A stretch of 64,000 bases of DNA from JANPPS01 sp965246925 (GTDB taxonomy: Bacteria; Pseudomonadota; Alphaproteobacteria; Acetobacterales; Acetobacteraceae), in contig OZ251994.1 in assembly GCA_965246925.1 (NCBI GenBank), positions 1,736,001 through 1,800,000 on the forward strand, written 5' to 3'. Each line of letters opens with the position of its first letter. Within the stretch, counting starts at the first letter, position 1. Shown here piece by piece: positions 44,186-52,483 of the stretch. Made by a program: the position numbers and the translations under genes. The notes beneath the pieces were generated by a model. It was not told where the DNA came from, did no database searches, and saw nothing but the letters and a program-made list of their open reading frames with translations.

Positions 44186-44418
44186 GGCCGGACGAGATTC
44201 AGGAAGCCGTGCGGACAGCCAAGGTTTTCAAGATGTCCCTTGGCAAAGACGGTAACCTGGAGAAGGAGGCATTGAGAGACGGCGCCCTCATGTTTCAGAG
44301 TGAAAAAAGGTTCTACGACGCCGTGAAGATCGGGAATAGCGCAGCGATCATCCGAGCCGGTAAGCGCGTAATCAATGACAGATATAGGAACGGCGCGGCG
44401 CCCGATGTCGCAATCTAG
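44182..44418 (+). CDS. small protein of unknown function
   Basis: Seventy-eight residues, Lys/Arg-rich (EAVRTAKVFKMSLGKDGNLEKEALRDG, YDAVKIGNSAAIIRAGKRVINDRY). No signal peptide, membrane segment or motif is recognised. Codon use is less GC-biased than the flanking operons. It overlaps the preceding remnant by 4 bp and lies in the decayed region between vapBC and the HNH gene, so it may be a gene fragment itself. Confidence 0.4.
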   Translation: MRPDEIQEAVRTAKVFKMSLGKDGNLEKEALRDGALMFQSEKRFYDAVKIGNSAAIIRAGKRVINDRYRNGAAPDVAI

Positions 44419-44498
44419 ATATGGTGCAGGACCATCGCAACGTTTGAGACCCTGCCAGCCAAGACGCTCATCCTGCACTGGGAACCGACAAGGATCGC

Positions 44499-45287
44499 TT
44501 GCGGTGGGGACTGACCAGTGGTGAACCCGTAACCCGGCGCGACCAGCCGAACGACTGGGGGCAGCCCGCCATCGTCTTTAAGCGACCCATGATCAACGGC
44601 TGGGTAGAGGATTCGGTCGGCGGCGTACCGATCAGCAACCTTCATCCGAAGGCGCGTGACCTGTCGATCAACCGCGCCACGCTGAACGAAGTCGTTACCA
44701 ACACGGATTACTTCCGCGCGCTGATCCTCGACGATGACACGGCCGTTTGGGAGCGGGATCCGGAGTGGGCCGCAAAAGCCAGCGCAAGCGGCTGGAAGCC
44801 GAAAGACCGGGCCAGGATCTTGTTAGAGATTCAGAGAAAGCGGCGGACGCCGCTGGTGTTGGAAACAGCCGACTTCTTCGAGGCGGAGGCGAAACGTATG
44901 GCTGGAACGGCACTTCAGACCGCAGCCAACGCCAACGGGCAGACCGTGCTCCGCGTGGTGAAAGAGAAGGACTGCTCGCTGTCACGGGTACAACTCGAGG
45001 CGGAAATCCACCGCCTGCTTAAGGAGGCTGATTTTCGGTGCGCCCTGACCGGCTACCCTTTTCGGACCGGGAACACCAATCCGCACCTGTGTCCCAGCCT
45101 GGACCGGATCGACTCCGGAAAGCGTTACGAATACGGCAACTTGCAAGTGGTCACACGGGCGGCGAACTTCTACAAGTCAGCCAGTGACGCCGAAGACTGG
45201 CAGCTGAAGGCGAAGGCCATGCGTTTGATGGTCATCGCGACCCAGGAGGCCGGGAAGAAACTCGAACAGGCGAAGCAGGATGTCTGA
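44499..45287 (+). CDS. HNH-endonuclease-like protein, N terminus uncertain
   Basis: Open frame of 262 residues from a TTG. The C-terminal part is a recognisable HNH-type nuclease: FRCALTGYPF, then CPSLDRIDSGKRYEYGNLQVVTRAANFYKS, with the central Asp-Arg-Ile-Asp and the late Asn/Lys positions in place. The first ~190 residues (GWVEDSVGGVPISNLHPKARDLSINRATLNEVVTN) are not recognised. An in-frame TGA lies 18 codons before the TTG, and no good ribosome-binding site is seen, so the 5' end may be damaged. It could be a free-standing or restriction-linked nuclease. Confidence 0.65.
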   Translation: MRWGLTSGEPVTRRDQPNDWGQPAIVFKRPMINGWVEDSVGGVPISNLHPKARDLSINRATLNEVVTNTDYFRALILDDDTAVWERDPEWAAKASASGWKPKDRARILLEIQRKRRTPLVLETADFFEAEAKRMAGTALQTAANANGQTVLRVVKEKDCSLSRVQLEAEIHRLLKEADFRCALTGYPFRTGNTNPHLCPSLDRIDSGKRYEYGNLQVVTRAANFYKSASDAEDWQLKAKAMRLMVIATQEAGKKLEQAKQDV

Positions 45288-45547
45288 GCATACACCGTTC
45301 TGCTAAAAAACCGCAGCCGATCGCCTCTCCTTACGGCAAGGACATCCTCCTCTACCATGTCGCCGAAGATTCGGCTGAGGAAGCCATTGTGGAGGCGCAG
45401 AGTGCCAATCGGCTGGTTTCCAATTCTCGGTCTCATGGGCCTCGAAGGCTTGTCTTGGATCCCAAAACTCAGAATACGAGCGAAGGAGTTGGCTTCTCGG
45501 CGTCCGCTTTGGAGAAATTGATCAGCGGCACTGAGCGTCCGAGATGA
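45280..45547 (+). pseudogene. broken reading frame after the HNH gene
   Basis: ATG at 45280 overlaps the HNH stop but ends after eight codons (MSEHTPFC). One base over, a frame from 45302 stays open for 82 codons and reads like real protein: KKPQPIASPYGKDILLYHVAED, SAEEAIVEAQSANRLV, GVGFSASALEKLISGTERP. It has no start codon of its own. A single-base change just before the A6 run at 45305-45310 would join the two. I read this as a small gene disrupted by a frameshift, or much less likely a programmed +1 shift. Function unknown. From 45548 to 45734 nothing is seen except the ribosome-binding site of the next gene. Confidence 0.4.
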
Positions 45548-45734
45548 AGCGCGTAGCCGTCGACAGCCTCAATCAGCAAACGACTGCCTTCGGTATTGCC
45601 GCCTCAGGCATCAATCGCCCGAGATAAGCCATAAGCCAACGCTCAACCTAAGACACTACCGAACACCGTCGCGGTTTGATAACTTACCCCCGGGCAAAGG
45701 CAAGCCCGATCCCGGCGCGCAGGAGACACACCCC

Positions 45735-46187
45735 ATGCCCATCGCAATCGGCTGTGACGAGGCAGCCTTTGAGCTGAAAGAAACCCTCAAGAAGGAACTC
45801 GTCACCCGCGGCATCGAAGTCGAGGATTTCGGCACGCATGACGCCAAGCCCGTGCTGTATCCGGACATCGCCTTCGCCGCCGCGCAGTCCATCGTGGACG
45901 GCCGCAACGACCGTGCAATCCTGCTCTGCGGCACCGGCATCGGCATGGCCATCAGCGCCAACAAGGTGCCCGGCATCCGCGCCGCCCAGTGCCATGACAC
46001 CTACTCCGCCGAACGGGCGCGCAAGAGCAACGACGCCCAAATCATCACCATCGGCGCCCGCGTCGTCGGCCCGGAGCTGGCTAAATCGATCCTGCACGCC
46101 TGGCTCAATTCCGAGTTCGAGCCGGCCCGGTCCGGCCCCAAGGTCGAGCGCATCCGCCAATACGAGGAAGCATCGCGGAACCGCTAG
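45735..46187 (+). CDS. RpiB/LacAB-family sugar-phosphate isomerase
   Basis: Protein of 150 residues, normal RpiB length. IAIGCDEAAFELKETLKKEL binds the sugar phosphate; LLCGTGIGMAISANKVPGIRAAQCHDTYSAERARKSNDAQIITIGARVVG contains the catalytic Cys and the phosphate loop. In place of the SRxHNDAN of ribose-5-P isomerase it reads ARKSNDAQ, as in RpiB-like isomerases of tetritol pathways (DerI type), which convert D-erythrulose-4-P to erythrose-4-P. The start is preceded by AGGAGA. It is divergent from the dhaK operon with the vapBC island in between. Confidence 0.85.
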   Translation: MPIAIGCDEAAFELKETLKKELVTRGIEVEDFGTHDAKPVLYPDIAFAAAQSIVDGRNDRAILLCGTGIGMAISANKVPGIRAAQCHDTYSAERARKSNDAQIITIGARVVGPELAKSILHAWLNSEFEPARSGPKVERIRQYEEASRNR

Positions 46188-46251
46188 GCGGAACTTAGCA
46201 CGCCGCCGGATCGGTGATACAACGCCGCCAAGCCCGGGAGAGGCAGGAGGG

Positions 46252-47247
46252 ATGATGCGGTACGTCGTATGGCTGGCTTTGGCGCTGATGCTACCCGGGG
46301 CCGCCGCCGCGCAGGCGCCCACCATGAAGATCACCCGCCAGCCCAGCATCATCTACATGCCGCAATACGTGATGGAGAGCCGGCACCTGGTGGAGGCGCA
46401 CGCGCAGGCCCTGGGCGCCCCGCCGGTCGTGACCGAGTGGATCACCTTCGCCGGCGGCGGCTCCGCGACGGACGCCATGCTGGCCGGCGCCATCGACGTC
46501 GTGACCACCGGGCCCGGCAACATGCTGCTGCTATGGGACCGGACACGGGGCGGCGTGAAGGGGATCGCCGCCTCGTCCGCCATCCCGCTCGTGCTGATCT
46601 CAAGGGACGCGCGGCTGAAATCGCTTAAGGATTATTCGCAAACGGACAAGATCGCCGTGCCCACCGTCCGCGTCTCCACCCAGGCCGTCCTGCTGCAGAT
46701 CGCCGCCGGGCAGATGTTCGGCGCGGAGAACTGGGCGCAGATGGACGGGAACGAGGTGCAGATGTCGCATCCGGACGCCGTCGTCGCGTTCGGCAATCCG
46801 CGGCATGAGGTGGCGAGCCATTTCTCCGCCGCGCCGTTCCTGTTCACCGAACTCCGCACCGTGCCCGGCGCCCATGTCGTCACCAGCGACCGGGACATCA
46901 TGGGCGGGCCGCTCACCAACGCCGTATCCTTCGCCACCACCAAATGGGGCGACGCCAACCCCAAGCTGATCCAGGCGCTGAAGGACGCCACGATCGAGGC
47001 GGCGGCGTTCATCAAGGAGCATCCGCAGGAGGCGATCGAGATCTACCGCGCCGGCTCCGGGGACAAGACGCCGGCCGCCGACCTGCTCGACATGATGCAC
47101 CAGCCCGGCATGGACGACTACCAGGCCAAGCCCGGCGGCACGTTCCGCATCGCCGAGCATATGGTCAAGATCGGCACGCTCAAGATGAAGCCGGCCGCCT
47201 GGACCGACTACTTCTTCCCCATCTCGCACGACCTCGGCGGCAGCTGA
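46252..47247 (+). CDS. NMT1/TauA-type ABC substrate-binding protein
   Basis: Periplasmic protein of 331 residues with a Sec signal peptide (MMRYVVWLALALMLPGAAAAQ). The NMT1/SsuA-like fold is shown by IIYMPQYVMESRHLVEAHAQ, GGGSATDAMLAGAIDVVTTGPGNMLLLWDRTRGGVKGIAA and DKIAVPTVRVSTQAVLLQIAAGQMFG. AGGAGGG precedes the ATG. Ligands of the group are sulfonates, nitrate, aromatic acids or thiamine precursors. It is a close paralogue of the orphan binding protein at 59966. TGATG overlap with the ATPase gene. Confidence 0.88.
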   Translation: MMRYVVWLALALMLPGAAAAQAPTMKITRQPSIIYMPQYVMESRHLVEAHAQALGAPPVVTEWITFAGGGSATDAMLAGAIDVVTTGPGNMLLLWDRTRGGVKGIAASSAIPLVLISRDARLKSLKDYSQTDKIAVPTVRVSTQAVLLQIAAGQMFGAENWAQMDGNEVQMSHPDAVVAFGNPRHEVASHFSAAPFLFTELRTVPGAHVVTSDRDIMGGPLTNAVSFATTKWGDANPKLIQALKDATIEAAAFIKEHPQEAIEIYRAGSGDKTPAADLLDMMHQPGMDDYQAKPGGTFRIAEHMVKIGTLKMKPAAWTDYFFPISHDLGGS

Positions 47248-48020
47248 TGCTGCTCGACGTCGCCGGGGTCACGCTCCGCTATAAGACCCCGGCATCGCTG
47301 GTCACGGCGACGCACCGGGTCAGCTTCCACGTCAATCAAGGGGACCGCTACGTGGTCCTGGGCCCGTCCGGCTGTGGCAAGAGCACGCTCTTGAAGGCCG
47401 TGGGCGGGTTCCTGCGCCCCGATGAGGGCACGATCCGCATCAAGGGCCGGGACGTGACCGGCCCCGGCGCGGACCGGATGATGGTGTTCCAGGAGTTCGA
47501 TCAGCTGATGCCCTGGAAGACCGTGCGGGAAAACGTGATGTTCCCGCTACGCGCCGCCCGCCGTATGTCCCGGGCCGAGGCGGCGGAGCGGGCGCGCGGC
47601 TATATCGACAAGGTGGGCCTCACCAAATTCGCCGACAGCCTGCCGCATACCCTGTCCGGCGGCATGAAGCAGCGCGTGGCGATCGCCCGTGGCATGGCGA
47701 TGGAGCCGGACATCCTGCTGATGGACGAACCCTTCGCCGCCCTCGACGCCCTGACCCGGCGCCGCATGCAGGACGAGCTGCTGCAGCTTTGGGCCGATAC
47801 GCAGTTCACCGTGATGTTCGTCACCCACTCCATCGCCGAGGCCATCCGCATCGGCAACCGCATCCTCCTGCTATCGCCGCACCCCGGCCGGGTGCGGGCC
47901 GAGATCGACGACGTCGAGCATGTGAACGCCGAGGACGGCAGCGCCGCCAGGCTCGAAACCCGCATCCACGACCTGCTGTTCACCGAGCGGGGCGCCGAGC
48001 TGGAGGATGCCCATGCCTGA
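47247..48020 (+). CDS. NitT/TauT-family ABC transporter ATPase
   Basis: ATPase of 257 residues. Walker A is GPSGCGKSTLL, Q-loop MVFQEFDQLMPW typical of SsuB/TauB, signature LSGGMKQRVAIARGMAMEP and Walker B ILLMDEPFAALDALTR; H-loop FVTHSIAEA. All intact. Coupled to the binding-protein gene upstream and overlapping the permease gene by 14 bp. Confidence 0.94.
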   Translation: MLLDVAGVTLRYKTPASLVTATHRVSFHVNQGDRYVVLGPSGCGKSTLLKAVGGFLRPDEGTIRIKGRDVTGPGADRMMVFQEFDQLMPWKTVRENVMFPLRAARRMSRAEAAERARGYIDKVGLTKFADSLPHTLSGGMKQRVAIARGMAMEPDILLMDEPFAALDALTRRRMQDELLQLWADTQFTVMFVTHSIAEAIRIGNRILLLSPHPGRVRAEIDDVEHVNAEDGSAARLETRIHDLLFTERGAELEDAHA

Positions 48021-48879
48021 CCCCTCCATCCAGATCTACGGCGCCGGCACGATGGACGCCGGCATGGGCCTGCCGGAGGCCGAGCGGCAGCTGTCACTCG
48101 GGGAGCGGCTCTGGAACGCCGGCTGGCTGCGGAAGACCGTGTTCCTGATCCTGTTGGGCTTGGTGTGGGAGGGTTACGCCCGGTTCCTCGACAACCCGCT
48201 GCTGTTCCCAACCTTGTCCGAAACGCTGGAGGCCGGGCGGGACGCGATCCTCTCGGGCGTATTGCCGGCCCGCGCCTGGACATCGCTCCGCGTACTGCTC
48301 ATCGGCTACGGCCTCGGCATCCTGCTGGCCGCGATCCTGACCATCACCGCCATCAGCACGCGGATCGGCACGGACATCCTCGAGACGCTGACCGCCATGT
48401 TCAATCCGCTACCGGCCATCGCCCTCCTGCCGCTCGCCCTGATCTGGTTCGGGCTCGGCACCGGCAGCCTCGTGTTCGTGCTGATCCACTCGGTGCTCTG
48501 GGCGGTCGCGCTCAACACGCATGCCGGGTTCCTCGGCGTGTCGCAGACGCTCCGCATGGTGGGCCGCAACTACGAGCTGCGCGGACTGCGCTACGTCTGG
48601 CTGGTGCTGATCCCGGCCGCGTTCCCGTCGATCCTGACCGGCCTCAAGGTCGGCTGGGCCTTCGCCTGGCGCACGCTGATCGCGGCCGAGCTGGTGTTCG
48701 GCGTGTCCTCCGGCAAGGGCGGCCTCGGCTGGTTCATCTTCGAGAACCGCAACATCCTTGAAATCCCGTCCGTCTTTGCGGGGCTGCTGACGGTGATCCT
48801 GATCGGGCTCGCGGTCGAGAACCTGGTGTTCCGCACGATCGAGCAGCGGACGGTGCGGCGGTGGGGCGTGCAGGGGTAG
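48007..48879 (+). CDS. NitT/TauT-family ABC transporter permease
   Basis: Permease of 290 residues with a long cytoplasmic N terminus and about six membrane segments. LPAIALLPLALIWFGLGTGSLVFVLIHSVLWAVALNTHAGFLGV and the EAA region GRNYELRGLRYVWLVLIPAAFPSILTGLKVGWAFAWRTLIAAELVFG are typical of SsuC/TauC. Completes a three-gene importer. Ends 73 bp before the VOC gene. Confidence 0.92.
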   Translation: MPMPDPSIQIYGAGTMDAGMGLPEAERQLSLGERLWNAGWLRKTVFLILLGLVWEGYARFLDNPLLFPTLSETLEAGRDAILSGVLPARAWTSLRVLLIGYGLGILLAAILTITAISTRIGTDILETLTAMFNPLPAIALLPLALIWFGLGTGSLVFVLIHSVLWAVALNTHAGFLGVSQTLRMVGRNYELRGLRYVWLVLIPAAFPSILTGLKVGWAFAWRTLIAAELVFGVSSGKGGLGWFIFENRNILEIPSVFAGLLTVILIGLAVENLVFRTIEQRTVRRWGVQG

Positions 48880-48952
48880 GCCCCGCCATAGTTTCGCTGG
48901 ACACCGCAGCCACCGCTGGTTCAGGTTCGTATGCAACGGGGGGAGCCAGAAT

Positions 48953-49408
48953 TTGATCCAGCTGCGCGGCATCGACCACTGCACGATCCGCGTGCGTCCG
49001 CAGGACGTGGGCGCCATGGAGGCGTTTTATACGCGCGTGGTCGGACTGGTGCCTGGGAAGCGTCCCGATTTCAGCTTCCCCGGGCTCTGGCTGTATCTGG
49101 GCGATACCGCCGCCGTGCACATCGCCGGGGTGCTGCCCGCCGAGGACCCGCCACCGCCCAAGGGCGCGCCGGGCAGCACCGGGCAGTTCGACCATGTGTC
49201 GTTCCGGGCCGAAAACCGGGCTGCGACCGAGGCGCATCTGCACGATTGCGCCATTCCGTTCCAAGGCACGCCGGTGCCGGGCACCGATCTGTATCAGCTG
49301 TTCTTCTACGACCCGGCCGGCCTCAAGGTCGAGCTGACCTTCTATGACGAACCCCGCACCCGCACGACCAGCATGGAGACTGCCGATGCCGCCGAAGCCG
49401 CACGCTAA
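48953..49408 (+). CDS. VOC-family dioxygenase/glyoxalase-like protein
   Basis: Single-module VOC protein of 151 residues: LRGIDHCTIRVRPQDVGAMEAFYTRVVGLVPGKRPDF, LYLGDTAAVHIAGVLP, GQFDHVSFRA and YQLFFYDPAGLKVELTF. His (DHCTIRV), His (FDHVSF) and Glu (VELTF) are arranged as in metal-binding members. TTG start at 48953 with a G-rich ribosome-binding site. It overlaps the next binding-protein gene by 23 bp, so it may act on that importer's ligand. Confidence 0.82.
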   Translation: MIQLRGIDHCTIRVRPQDVGAMEAFYTRVVGLVPGKRPDFSFPGLWLYLGDTAAVHIAGVLPAEDPPPPKGAPGSTGQFDHVSFRAENRAATEAHLHDCAIPFQGTPVPGTDLYQLFFYDPAGLKVELTFYDEPRTRTTSMETADAAEAAR

Positions 49409-50732
49409 CGCCCTGACCCGCCGCGCCGCCCTGCTGCTGCCGGCGTTGGCGATGCCATCCATCCTGCAGGCGCAGACCACCACCGCCAGCCTCCGCGGCA
49501 AGACCATCGTCGTGAACTGGCCCGAGCATCCGCACTACGACGTGGCGCGGAGCCTCATCCCGGACTTCACCGCCGCCACGGGCATCAAGGTCGAGCTGGA
49601 CCGCATGCAGTATCTGCGCATGCACGACAAGCAAGTGCTGGAAATGGCCAAGAAGCAGGGTGACTACGACGTCGTCCCCTACGTGGTCATGTGGAAGACC
49701 GAATACGTCACCCGCAATTTTATCGAGCCGCTGGAGCCCTGGTTCGCCCGCACCGGCCTCGCCGACCCGGCGTACGACATGGCGGACCTCGTGACCCCCT
49801 ATGCCGAGAATATCGGCCTGGTCGGCGGCCCCAAGGGCTATCTGCCCGGCCCCGGCGCCAAGCTGTTCGGCATCCCGTTCGGCGCCGAGACGAGCGTGCT
49901 CGCCTACCGGAAGGACATCCTGGACAAGCACGGCCTGACCCCGCCCGCCACCTATGACGAGCTGCTGGCCGCCTGCCACACCATCAAGGACAAGGAGCCC
50001 GGCATGGGCGGCCTCACCAGCCGCGGGCAGGCCGGGCACCAGGTCATGGCCGCCTGGCTGCTGCATTTCACCCCGTTCGACGGTGAGTTCTTCGATGCGA
50101 AGTGGCAGCCGCACGTGCAGGACGCGCCGGGCCTGCGCGCGGCCGAGATCATGAAGACCATCGTGGAGACCGGCCCCGCGGGCATCCCCGCCTTCGGCTT
50201 CGGCGAGATGCAGGCCGCGTTCCTGCAGGGTCAGGCGGCGATGTACCTGGACAGCATCTCGGTCTTCGGCCCGGTGCGGGACCCGAAGGCATCCCGGATC
50301 GATGGCAAAGTCGGCTACGCGATCCACCCCAAGGGCAACCGCTATTCCGGGGAGGCCGGGGGCTTCGGCATGGCCATCCCGCGCAACTCCGCCAACAAGG
50401 AGGCCGCGTTCGCGTTCATTCAGTGGATGACGTCCAAGGTGCAGGACAAGCGCATCGCGCTCGCCGGCGGCGTCGCCAGCCGCTGGTCCACGGTGGACGA
50501 TGCCGAGGTGCGCGGGCGGTTCCCGGAATACGCCGTGCTGAAGGACGCGCTGAAGATCGCCAACCCGGATTGGCGCCCGATCATCCCGGAATGGGGTGAG
50601 ATCAACGAGCAGGTGATGGGCGTCGCCATGTCCCGCGTCATCACCGGCGCGCTGTCCCCGCAACAGGCGCTGGACGAGGCGGCACCGAAGCTGCGCGCCA
50701 TCATGGACCGGTCCGGCTACTACAAGGCCTGA
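49386..50732 (+). CDS. extracellular solute-binding protein, family 1
   Basis: Binding protein of 448 residues with a Tat-like N terminus (NALTRRAALLLPALAMPSILQAQ). Core motifs include KTIVVNWPEHPHYDVARSLIPDFTAATGIKVEL, LFGIPFGAETSVLAYRKDIL and FLQGQAAMYLDSISVFGPV, as in MalE/UgpB-type proteins. The start is the ATG at 49386, inside the VOC gene; the longer frame lacks a signal peptide at its start. TGATG overlap with the first permease. No ATPase gene accompanies this importer. Confidence 0.88.
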   Translation: MPPKPHANALTRRAALLLPALAMPSILQAQTTTASLRGKTIVVNWPEHPHYDVARSLIPDFTAATGIKVELDRMQYLRMHDKQVLEMAKKQGDYDVVPYVVMWKTEYVTRNFIEPLEPWFARTGLADPAYDMADLVTPYAENIGLVGGPKGYLPGPGAKLFGIPFGAETSVLAYRKDILDKHGLTPPATYDELLAACHTIKDKEPGMGGLTSRGQAGHQVMAAWLLHFTPFDGEFFDAKWQPHVQDAPGLRAAEIMKTIVETGPAGIPAFGFGEMQAAFLQGQAAMYLDSISVFGPVRDPKASRIDGKVGYAIHPKGNRYSGEAGGFGMAIPRNSANKEAAFAFIQWMTSKVQDKRIALAGGVASRWSTVDDAEVRGRFPEYAVLKDALKIANPDWRPIIPEWGEINEQVMGVAMSRVITGALSPQQALDEAAPKLRAIMDRSGYYKA

Positions 50733-51592
50733 TGCGGTCCAGGCTGACACCATGGGGGTTCGTGGCCCCCGCCGCCGTGCTGATGTTCGTGGGGCTGGCG
50801 CTGCCGGTGATGGAGGCCGCGCGGATCTCGCTATACGAGTGGCGGCTGGGCGACGATGCCGGGGCGGCCTGGCGCGGCCTCGGCCTCTATGCGGCGGCGC
50901 TGCAGGATAACGCGATGCGGCAATCCCTGCTGGTGACGGCGGTGTTCTCCGTCCTGGTGGTGTCGGCGGAGCTGGTGCTGGGCGTGGCGCTCGCGTTGCT
51001 GCTCGAGCGTCCGGTCCGCGGCATGGCGGTGTTCCGCACCGCGTTCATGCTGCCGATGATGGTCGCGCCGATCTGCGTGGGGCTGATCTGGCGGTATCTG
51101 TTCGACACCAATTACGGGCCCATCAACGCCATGCTGGGCACGCACATTCCCTGGCTGGCGAGCGAGGGGACCGCGTTCGCCGCGCTGGTGGTGACCGATA
51201 TCTGGCAGTGGACGCCGTTCGTGTTCATCATGGCGCTGGCCGGGCTGCAGGGGATCGACGGCTCCTTGTCGGAAGCCGCGAAGGTGGACGGCGCCGGCGG
51301 CTGGCGGCTGATCGCCTGGATCAAGCTGCCGCTACTGGCGCCGATCCTGATCGTGACCGTGCTGATGCGGCTGATCGACGCGGTCCGCGGGCTCGAGGTC
51401 GTGTACGTGCTGACGTTCGGCGGGCCGGGGCAGGCGACGGAGCTGTTCAGCCTGCATATCTACAAGGCGGCGTTCATCGGCCAGCGCCTGGGATACGCCT
51501 CCGTGCTGTCGGTCATCATGCTGCTGGTGGTGGGCGGGCTTTCACTGGCGCTGGTGCGGGTCACGGGCTCGATGGCGGAGGCGCGGGCGTGA
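50732..51592 (+). CDS. sugar/polyol-type ABC permease (MalF family)
   Basis: Permease of 286 residues with six membrane segments. N terminus LTPWGFVAPAAVLMFVGLALPVMEAARISLYEW; EAA loop GIDGSLSEAAKVDGAGGWRLIAWIKLPLLAPIL. GTGA overlap with the next permease gene. Forms a heterodimer with it. Confidence 0.92.
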   Translation: MRSRLTPWGFVAPAAVLMFVGLALPVMEAARISLYEWRLGDDAGAAWRGLGLYAAALQDNAMRQSLLVTAVFSVLVVSAELVLGVALALLLERPVRGMAVFRTAFMLPMMVAPICVGLIWRYLFDTNYGPINAMLGTHIPWLASEGTAFAALVVTDIWQWTPFVFIMALAGLQGIDGSLSEAAKVDGAGGWRLIAWIKLPLLAPILIVTVLMRLIDAVRGLEVVYVLTFGGPGQATELFSLHIYKAAFIGQRLGYASVLSVIMLLVVGGLSLALVRVTGSMAEARA

Positions 51593-52479
51593 GTGCTTCT
51601 GGCGTTATCGCGAGGCCGGTTGCCGCCACCCCCACCCCGGCCCTCTCGCGCCAGCGGGAGAGGGGGAGGCATATCGGCTGGTTGAGGCCGGTTCTGCTGA
51701 TCCTCCTCGCTGTGCTGTGCCTCGCGCCGATCGCGGTCATGCTGTCGGTGTCGCTCAAGACCCCGGCGGACGTGCAGGCGCCGGGATTCACCTTCCTGGT
51801 CATGCCGACGCTAGAGAACTACCGCGAGGTGCTGGAGGAGGACCGGTTCGGCCGGTATCTGGGCAATAGCCTGGTGGTGGGGCTGGTCTCCACCGGGGTG
51901 ACGCTGGGGTTCGGGACGCTGTGTGCTTACGGGCTCGCGCGGTTTCGCTTCCGGGGGCGCGGCACCATTGCGCTCTCGACGTTGCTGCTGCGCACCTTGC
52001 CGCCGGCGGTCTTGGCCGTGCCGGTCTATGTGCTGTGGTCCCGCGCCGGCATCGCCGATACGCTGGGCGGGCTCGTGCTGTCCTACGTGGCGCTCAACCT
52101 GCCCTTCACCATCTGGCTGCTGCACGGCTTCATCGCCCAGGTGCCGGCCGAGCTCGAGGAGGCGGCCGCCATCGATGGCTGCACCCCGTTCGACGCGTTC
52201 TGGCGCGTGGTGCTGCCGGTGCTGCGCCCCGGGCTTGCGGCGGCAGCCATCTTCACCTTCCGCATTGCCTGGAACGAGTTCATCCTGGCGCTCATCCTCA
52301 CCAACCGCTTCACCCGCACGCTGCCGGTTGCGGCATCGTTGTATATCACCGACGTCGGCGTGCAGTGGGGTAAGCTGATGGCGGCCGGAACCCTGATCGC
52401 CTTGCCGCCGTTGATTTTTACCTTCTTCGCCGCCCGCCACATCATTGCCGGCATGACCGCCGGCGCCGTGAAAGGATAA
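51589..52479 (+). CDS. sugar/polyol-type ABC permease (MalG family) with repeat-derived N terminus
   Basis: Permease of 296 residues; EAA loop QVPAELEEAAAIDGCTPFDAFWRVVLPVLRPGL. From the GTG at 51589 the first ~27 residues include TPTPALSRQRERGR, a direct translation of a REP-like palindrome (51629-51669), and add nothing the family needs. A TTG at 51682 just before the first membrane segment is an alternative start that would leave the repeat in an untranslated spacer. The GTG is favoured by its overlap with the upstream stop. The cupin gene follows by 4 bp. Confidence 0.88.
   Translation: MSASGVIARPVAATPTPALSRQRERGRHIGWLRPVLLILLAVLCLAPIAVMLSVSLKTPADVQAPGFTFLVMPTLENYREVLEEDRFGRYLGNSLVVGLVSTGVTLGFGTLCAYGLARFRFRGRGTIALSTLLLRTLPPAVLAVPVYVLWSRAGIADTLGGLVLSYVALNLPFTIWLLHGFIAQVPAELEEAAAIDGCTPFDAFWRVVLPVLRPGLAAAAIFTFRIAWNEFILALILTNRFTRTLPVAASLYITDVGVQWGKLMAAGTLIALPPLIFTFFAARHIIAGMTAGAVKG
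51629..51669. repeat. REP-like palindrome inside the 5' end of a permease frame
   Basis: CCCCACCCCGG followed by arms CCCTCTC (51641-51647) and GAGAGGG (51658-51664), then GGGAGG. Same architecture as the two elements at 19895-20037, with a changed loop. It keeps the reading frame of the permease open. Confidence 0.75.
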
Positions 52480-52483
52480 CGCC

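Noticed and set aside
49323..50753. 476-codon open frame opposite the family 1 binding-protein gene
   Set aside because: Antisense shadow caused by high GC; repetitive Gly/Arg/His composition, no family pattern, and the plus-strand gene has signal peptide and core motifs.
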